64,000 nucleotides of DNA. Origin: Haloglomus salinum. GTDB taxonomy: Archaea; Halobacteriota; Halobacteria; Halobacteriales; Haloarculaceae. Position 1 is the first letter of the stretch. Every line of letters starts with the position of its first letter. The notes beneath the pieces were generated by a model. It worked only from the letters and a program-made list of their open reading frames with translations, had not been told where the DNA came from and did no database searches. The stretch spans positions 1,364,001-1,428,000 of the forward strand of contig NZ_CP101153.1 of NCBI RefSeq assembly GCF_024298825.1, given 5' to 3'. The translations under genes and the position numbers were made by a program. Of this stretch, positions 60,901 through 64,000 are shown piece by piece.

Positions 60901-61364
60901 GCGGTCGACTCGGCCTCCGTGTCCGTGTCGGACCCCGCGTCGGTGTCGGTATCCGGGTCCCCGTCGTGCCCGGAATCGTCGCCCACGCGCTCTCCTGCCG
61001 CGAGCACCTCGCTGATGGCGGTCGCCACCTCCTCGTCGGTAAACGGCTTCGTCACGTAGCCGTCCGCACCGGCCTGCCGCGCGAGTTTCATCTTCTTGTG
61101 CTGGCCCACCGAGGTACACATGATGATGCTGGCGTTGGCGTCGAGTTCCTTGATGGCAGCCGTCGCCTTCACCCCGTTGGCGGTGTCCATCACGATGTCC
61201 ATCAGCACCAGGTCCACGTCCTCGCGGTGTTCCTGGTAGCGTTTGACCGCCCACGCCCCGTCGGGGGCCTCCGCGACGACGTGGTACTCGTCGTCGCCGA
61301 GCGCACTCTTCAGACGGCTCCGCATGTAGTCGGAGTCGTCCACGATGAGGATGCCCAGCGACAT
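60897..61364 (-). CDS. cheY: CheY-like response regulator
   Basis: 155 residues. Receiver domain (about 4-120) with acidic pair VDDSDYM, phospho-acceptor Asp in LVLMDIVMD and Lys in YVTKPFTDEE. A Thr/Ser switch lies in IIMCTSVGQ. A 35-residue acidic tail follows. It is first gene of the operon with cheC and the linker protein. The CheA kinase at 45320 is the only obvious partner in the window. Confidence 0.9.
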   Translation of the reverse strand: MSLGILIVDDSDYMRSRLKSALGDDEYHVVAEAPDGAWAVKRYQEHREDVDLVLMDIVMDTANGVKATAAIKELDANASIIMCTSVGQHKKMKLARQAGADGYVTKPFTDEEVATAISEVLAAGERVGDDSGHDGDPDTDTDAGSDTDTEAESTA

Positions 61365-61456
61365 CTATACGCAGCGAACGGTGAGCGGCGGGATAAAGTT
61401 TGCACCTGTGACCGACACACGACGATGGTTAAGAGGTCCGACCCCCAACAGCCGCC

Positions 61457-61810
61457 GTGGACATCGACGAACTCGACCGGGTGCTGGCCGACGCGTTCGA
61501 CGCCGCGGCCGGCGAGCGACGCGCGGTAGCACGGATGGCCAGTGACCTGGCGGCGGCCGGCCACTACGGCGACGTGGCCGGCCACGACCTGACCCCGGAG
61601 CTGGTCGTGGCCAACCTCGAGGACGCACCGGACGAGGAACTCGCCTCGAAGTGGAACTGGTGGCTCGGATCGCTCGAGATCGCGTTCGGGCGCAGTGAGG
61701 ACCTCGAACACGGTTTCGCCGAGTTCCAGGTCCGGCAGTACGAGGGCGACGGGGAGGACGATGGGGCGACCGGCGGCGCGGAGGACGACACGACCGGCGA
61801 CGGGAACTGA
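61457..61810 (+). CDS. Conserved haloarchaeal acidic protein (117 aa)
   Basis: Starts at GTG. Helical first part (LDRVLADAFDAAAGERRAVARMASDLAAAG) with WNWWLGSLEIAFGRSEDLEHGFAEF, then a disordered Asp/Gly tail. Divergent from the cheY operon with a 92-base gap. Function unknown; the Trp-rich WNWW helix suggests a binding surface. Confidence 0.65.
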   Translation: MDIDELDRVLADAFDAAAGERRAVARMASDLAAAGHYGDVAGHDLTPELVVANLEDAPDEELASKWNWWLGSLEIAFGRSEDLEHGFAEFQVRQYEGDGEDDGATGGAEDDTTGDGN

Positions 61811-61867
61811 CCCCGACCACGACCGCGGGCCGAAGTCTGAAATGGGGGGGTGCCCTACCCCGACGTA

Positions 61868-62110
61868 ATGCCAACCTTCGAAGTCCAGTTGCCGGACGAC
61901 CTGTACGCGCGGTTCCAGCGCATCGCCGAGAGCGAGTTCATCTCGGAGGGCGAGGCCTACGAGGAGCTCATCGGGATGGGGCTCGACGCGTACAACGTCG
62001 AGGAGGACGACGGCGAGGCGGGACTCGCCGACGAGTACGCCACCGAGATGTGGGACACGGCCGAGGACCCCGCGGACATGAGCGACGAGAGCGACGAGCA
62101 CACCTTCTGA
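61868..62110 (+). CDS. Small haloarchaeal protein (80 aa), DUF7120-like
   Basis: Begins MPTFEVQLPDDLYARFQRIAESEFISEGEAYEEL, a ribbon-helix-helix-like start (strand then helix). The rest is acidic. The ATG at 61868 is preferred to an upstream GTG. It lies five bases before the next gene, and they are probably co-transcribed. Confidence 0.65.
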   Translation: MPTFEVQLPDDLYARFQRIAESEFISEGEAYEELIGMGLDAYNVEEDDGEAGLADEYATEMWDTAEDPADMSDESDEHTF

Positions 62111-62114
62111 AGGG

Positions 62115-62444
62115 ATGGCCGCCCCCAGCCACGACGGGCGGGGCGGCCGCCCGACCATCGACGACGGCGAGCGACGCGTCCACCTCGTCCCCGCGACGGG
62201 CGACTGGCCGGAACGCGTTCGCCGGGACCTCGCGACGACCGACTGGACCGCCACGCCGGTCGTGGACGTGGTCCACTACGCGCCAGCGACCTCGACCGGC
62301 CTGGAGGACGGTCGACCGCACACGGAGGTCCACCGCCACGCCGGGACGCCACCACGACCGGAGCGGTACGCGACGCCCGAGCGGGCGTGTCGGGTCGAGC
62401 GCGTGACGCGGCCACTGGCCGAACGGTTCGGACTCGACAGTTAG
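62115..62444 (+). CDS. Conserved hypothetical protein (109 aa)
   Basis: Soluble and rich in His, Arg, Thr and Asp. It has VHLVPATGDWPERVRRDLATTDWT and a His/Pro-rich later half. Second gene of the pair starting at 61868. No recognisable domain. Confidence 0.55.
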   Translation: MAAPSHDGRGGRPTIDDGERRVHLVPATGDWPERVRRDLATTDWTATPVVDVVHYAPATSTGLEDGRPHTEVHRHAGTPPRPERYATPERACRVERVTRPLAERFGLDS

Positions 62445-62586
62445 CTCCGATACACCCCGAGAGAATGGATTATTTCCCATATATTATACCAATACAGGCA
62501 TAATTAGAAATATTTCCAGAAAGTCCCAATGATAATTTCGAGTGGGGCAAAACATTTGCTTGAGCCGGTAGCAGTACCACCTGGCC
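62445..62586. other. AT-rich upstream region of the Spo0M gene
   Basis: 142 bases containing several TATA-like words (62470-62515) and GGCATAATTAG. They precede the Spo0M start by about 75-115 bases. No gene is seen. Confidence 0.5.
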
Positions 62587-63312
62587 ATGAAGAAGGTCCT
62601 CGCGACAGTCGGAATCGGTAACGCCACCGTCGACACCGTCCTCGCCTCGGAGACGGTCCAGCCGGGGGAGACGGTCGACGCGGAAATCAGAGTCGAGGGC
62701 GGCAACGCCGAACAGGAGGTCCGCCATATCGACCTGGAGTTCGAGACGTACTACCACACCGAGGACGGTCGTCGGGAGGGGACCGTCGACACCGCACGGC
62801 TCACCGACGGGTTCATCATCGAACCCGACGAGTCCCGGGCCATCGAGACGCAGGTGGAGATTCCCTGGGGGACGCCGCTGACGATGGGTGGCGTGGACGT
62901 GTGGCTGGAGACCGAACTCGACGTGACCGGCATCGATCCCGAAGACAAGGACTACCTCGACGTCCGTCCCACGGACCGCCAGCAGGCCGTCTTCGACGCC
63001 GCGGAGTCGCTCGGTCTCTCGCTGCGGACCGCGAAGAACGAGGAGGTTCCGGGCTGGGGCAGCAACCGATTCGTCCAGGAGTTCGAATTCAAGACGAGCG
63101 GCGGCCCCTTCCGCGGCGACCTCGACGAGATCGAACTCATCTTCGACCCCGGCCCGGACCGGCTCACGGTCGCCGTCGAGGTCGACCGCCGGGGCGGCCT
63201 GCTGTCGGAGATGACCGACACGGACGAGCGCAAGGACTCGCTCGTCGTGGAGACGGCCGACGCCGGTGCCGTCGAGCGCGACCTCCGCGAGATCATCGAG
63301 CGGAACGTCTGA
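62587..63312 (+). CDS. Spo0M/arrestin-like protein
   Basis: 241 residues of the SpoOM family, whose N-terminal half is an arrestin-like beta-sandwich: MKKVLATVGIGNATVDTVLA, VRHIDLEFETYYHTE, VEIPWGTPLTMGGVDVWLETELDV. The C-terminal domain (about 130-235) is the SpoOM-specific part (TDRQQAVFDAAESLGL, FEFKT, PGPDRLTVAVEVDRRGG). In Bacillus Spo0M affects sporulation and motility; the archaeal role is unknown. Confidence 0.88.
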   Translation: MKKVLATVGIGNATVDTVLASETVQPGETVDAEIRVEGGNAEQEVRHIDLEFETYYHTEDGRREGTVDTARLTDGFIIEPDESRAIETQVEIPWGTPLTMGGVDVWLETELDVTGIDPEDKDYLDVRPTDRQQAVFDAAESLGLSLRTAKNEEVPGWGSNRFVQEFEFKTSGGPFRGDLDEIELIFDPGPDRLTVAVEVDRRGGLLSEMTDTDERKDSLVVETADAGAVERDLREIIERNV

Positions 63313-63313
63313 G

Positions 63314-64000
63314 TCAGCGGTCGCCGGTCGCCTCGCGGAGAACAGCCTCGTCGAACCCCTCGACGGAGCCGTCCTCGGCGGCGTACCGGTAGAGTGCGGC
63401 CTTCGTGACGCCCTGGAGGGCAGCACCGAACAGGAAGCCGACCGCCGCGAGCGCGACACCGACGAGCAACAGCGGGCCGGCCCCGGTGGGGTCCGGGACC
63501 AGCAGTGCCACCGCGACGACGGCGATGCCCGGCAGGACGAGCAGGAGACTCACCGCCTCGGTGGTGAAATCGGCGCCGAACGCCTCCCCCCAGATATCAC
63601 GCACGGTGCGTCCGCTCTCGCGGAACATCTCGACCGGACCGGCGTCCTCGAAGACGACCACCGGGACGACGAAGTAGGTGAGGGCGCCCCAGGCCAGTCC
63701 GAGCAGCGCCGCCACGATGTCGCCGAGCAGGTCGCTGGAGGACTCGATGGCCCGGAGGACGAGCCCGACGACGGCGCTCGCCAGGGCCCAGACGACGAGC
63801 GCGCCGGCGTGGCCCGCCGCGGCCCGGAGCGATTCGACCACCGTCGGGTCCGCCCCACGGAACGACTCGCGGGCGGCGTACACCAGTGCGGCGTTGCCGA
63901 AGGCGGCCAGCAGGCTCGTGCCGAAGTAGACCGCGAACAGCACCCCGACGGCGACGAGGGGGGAGCCGATATCGCCGACCAGGAGCGTGCTCCCGAGGAC
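63314..64000 (-). CDS. DUF6159-family membrane protein (5' end outside window)
   Basis: About 229 codons are visible; the N-terminus lies beyond base 64000. Six or so membrane segments, Ala/Leu/Val-rich, with soluble stretches FVVPVVVFEDAGPVEMFRESGRTVRDIWGEAFG and GVTKAALYRYAAEDGSVEGFDEAVLREA. The pattern matches DUF6159. Convergent with Spo0M (stops 1 base apart). Function unknown. Confidence 0.8.
   Translation of the reverse strand, partial: VLGSTLLVGDIGSPLVAVGVLFAVYFGTSLLAAFGNAALVYAARESFRGADPTVVESLRAAAGHAGALVVWALASAVVGLVLRAIESSSDLLGDIVAALLGLAWGALTYFVVPVVVFEDAGPVEMFRESGRTVRDIWGEAFGADFTTEAVSLLLVLPGIAVVAVALLVPDPTGAGPLLLVGVALAAVGFLFGAALQGVTKAALYRYAAEDGSVEGFDEAVLREATGDR

Noticed and set aside
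1-64000. Replication origin (Cdc6/Orc1 gene with ORB repeats)
   Set aside because: No Cdc6-like gene and no G-rich origin-recognition repeat pairs were seen.

Overview
The window is a 64 kb piece of a haloarchaeal (class Halobacteria) chromosome. The evidence is high GC, very acidic proteins, twin-arginine/lipobox secretion signals, halocyanin, archaeosine synthesis genes, GatD, ribosomal protein S6e, an STT3-type protein and leaderless promoters with TATA boxes about 25-30 bases before start codons. No genus can be named from sequence alone. Most of it is ordinary housekeeping chromosome with four accessory patches: 1.9-2.7 kb, 24.6-26.1 kb, 34.5-37.0 kb and 55.2-56.9 kb.

Layout. 0-2 kb: MenA/UbiA-type prenyltransferase (cut by the window edge) and a phosphoribosyltransferase. 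2-11 kb: haem precursor genes hemB and hemL around an ammonium block: amt1-glnK1-Lrp-like, then amt2 with GlnK fused to its C-terminus. Each amt is preceded by the same promoter block and a 20-21 codon leader ORF. 11-14 kb: glutaredoxin and a divergent pair, copper nitrite reductase (NirK) and double-domain halocyanin, with palindromes in the shared promoter. 14-24 kb: USP, APC permease fused to USP domains, adenylate kinase, an HTH regulator with a secreted coiled-coil protein, archaeosine synthase ArcS and a hotdog-fold protein. 24.6-26.1 kb: solo TnpB element. 26-35 kb: EMC3/Oxa1-type insertase, Nudix, a hypothetical protein, and a copper/sensor operon (two histidine-kinase-like membrane proteins, CopC-CopD fusion, kinase-receiver hybrid).

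34.5-37 kb: decayed remnant of a paralogue of the 29.2 kb gene, then a low-GC pilin-like gene next to tRNA-Pro(CGG). 37-45 kb: TrmY, STT3-like protein, UDP-sugar dehydrogenase, ubiquitin-like SAMP/MoaD, GNAT, GatD. 45-49 kb: CheW-CheA, S6e and two conserved haloarchaeal proteins. 49-55 kb: PhoX-family phosphatase, lipoprotein, two cupins, DHH phosphoesterase. 55.2-56.9 kb: AbrB-PIN toxin-antitoxin pair and a membrane protein, ending at a second copy of the 3' end of the DHH gene. 57-64 kb: HTH protein, TgtA, CheY-CheC operon, small acidic proteins, Spo0M and a DUF6159 membrane protein (cut by the window edge).

The most unusual signal is non-coding. Five copies of a 110-155 base, GC-rich, hairpin-forming repeat (A-E) share end motifs and loop motifs. 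Their stems differ in sequence but stay self-complementary. All five lie in divergent (promoter-to-promoter) gaps, about 110-160 bases from each flanking start codon: phosphoribosyltransferase/hemB, DUF1405/arcS and UDP-sugar dehydrogenase/SAMP. Two loci hold inverted pairs. The third holds one copy inside a 652-base element with perfect 20-base terminal inverted repeats. I do not recognise this family as a named element.
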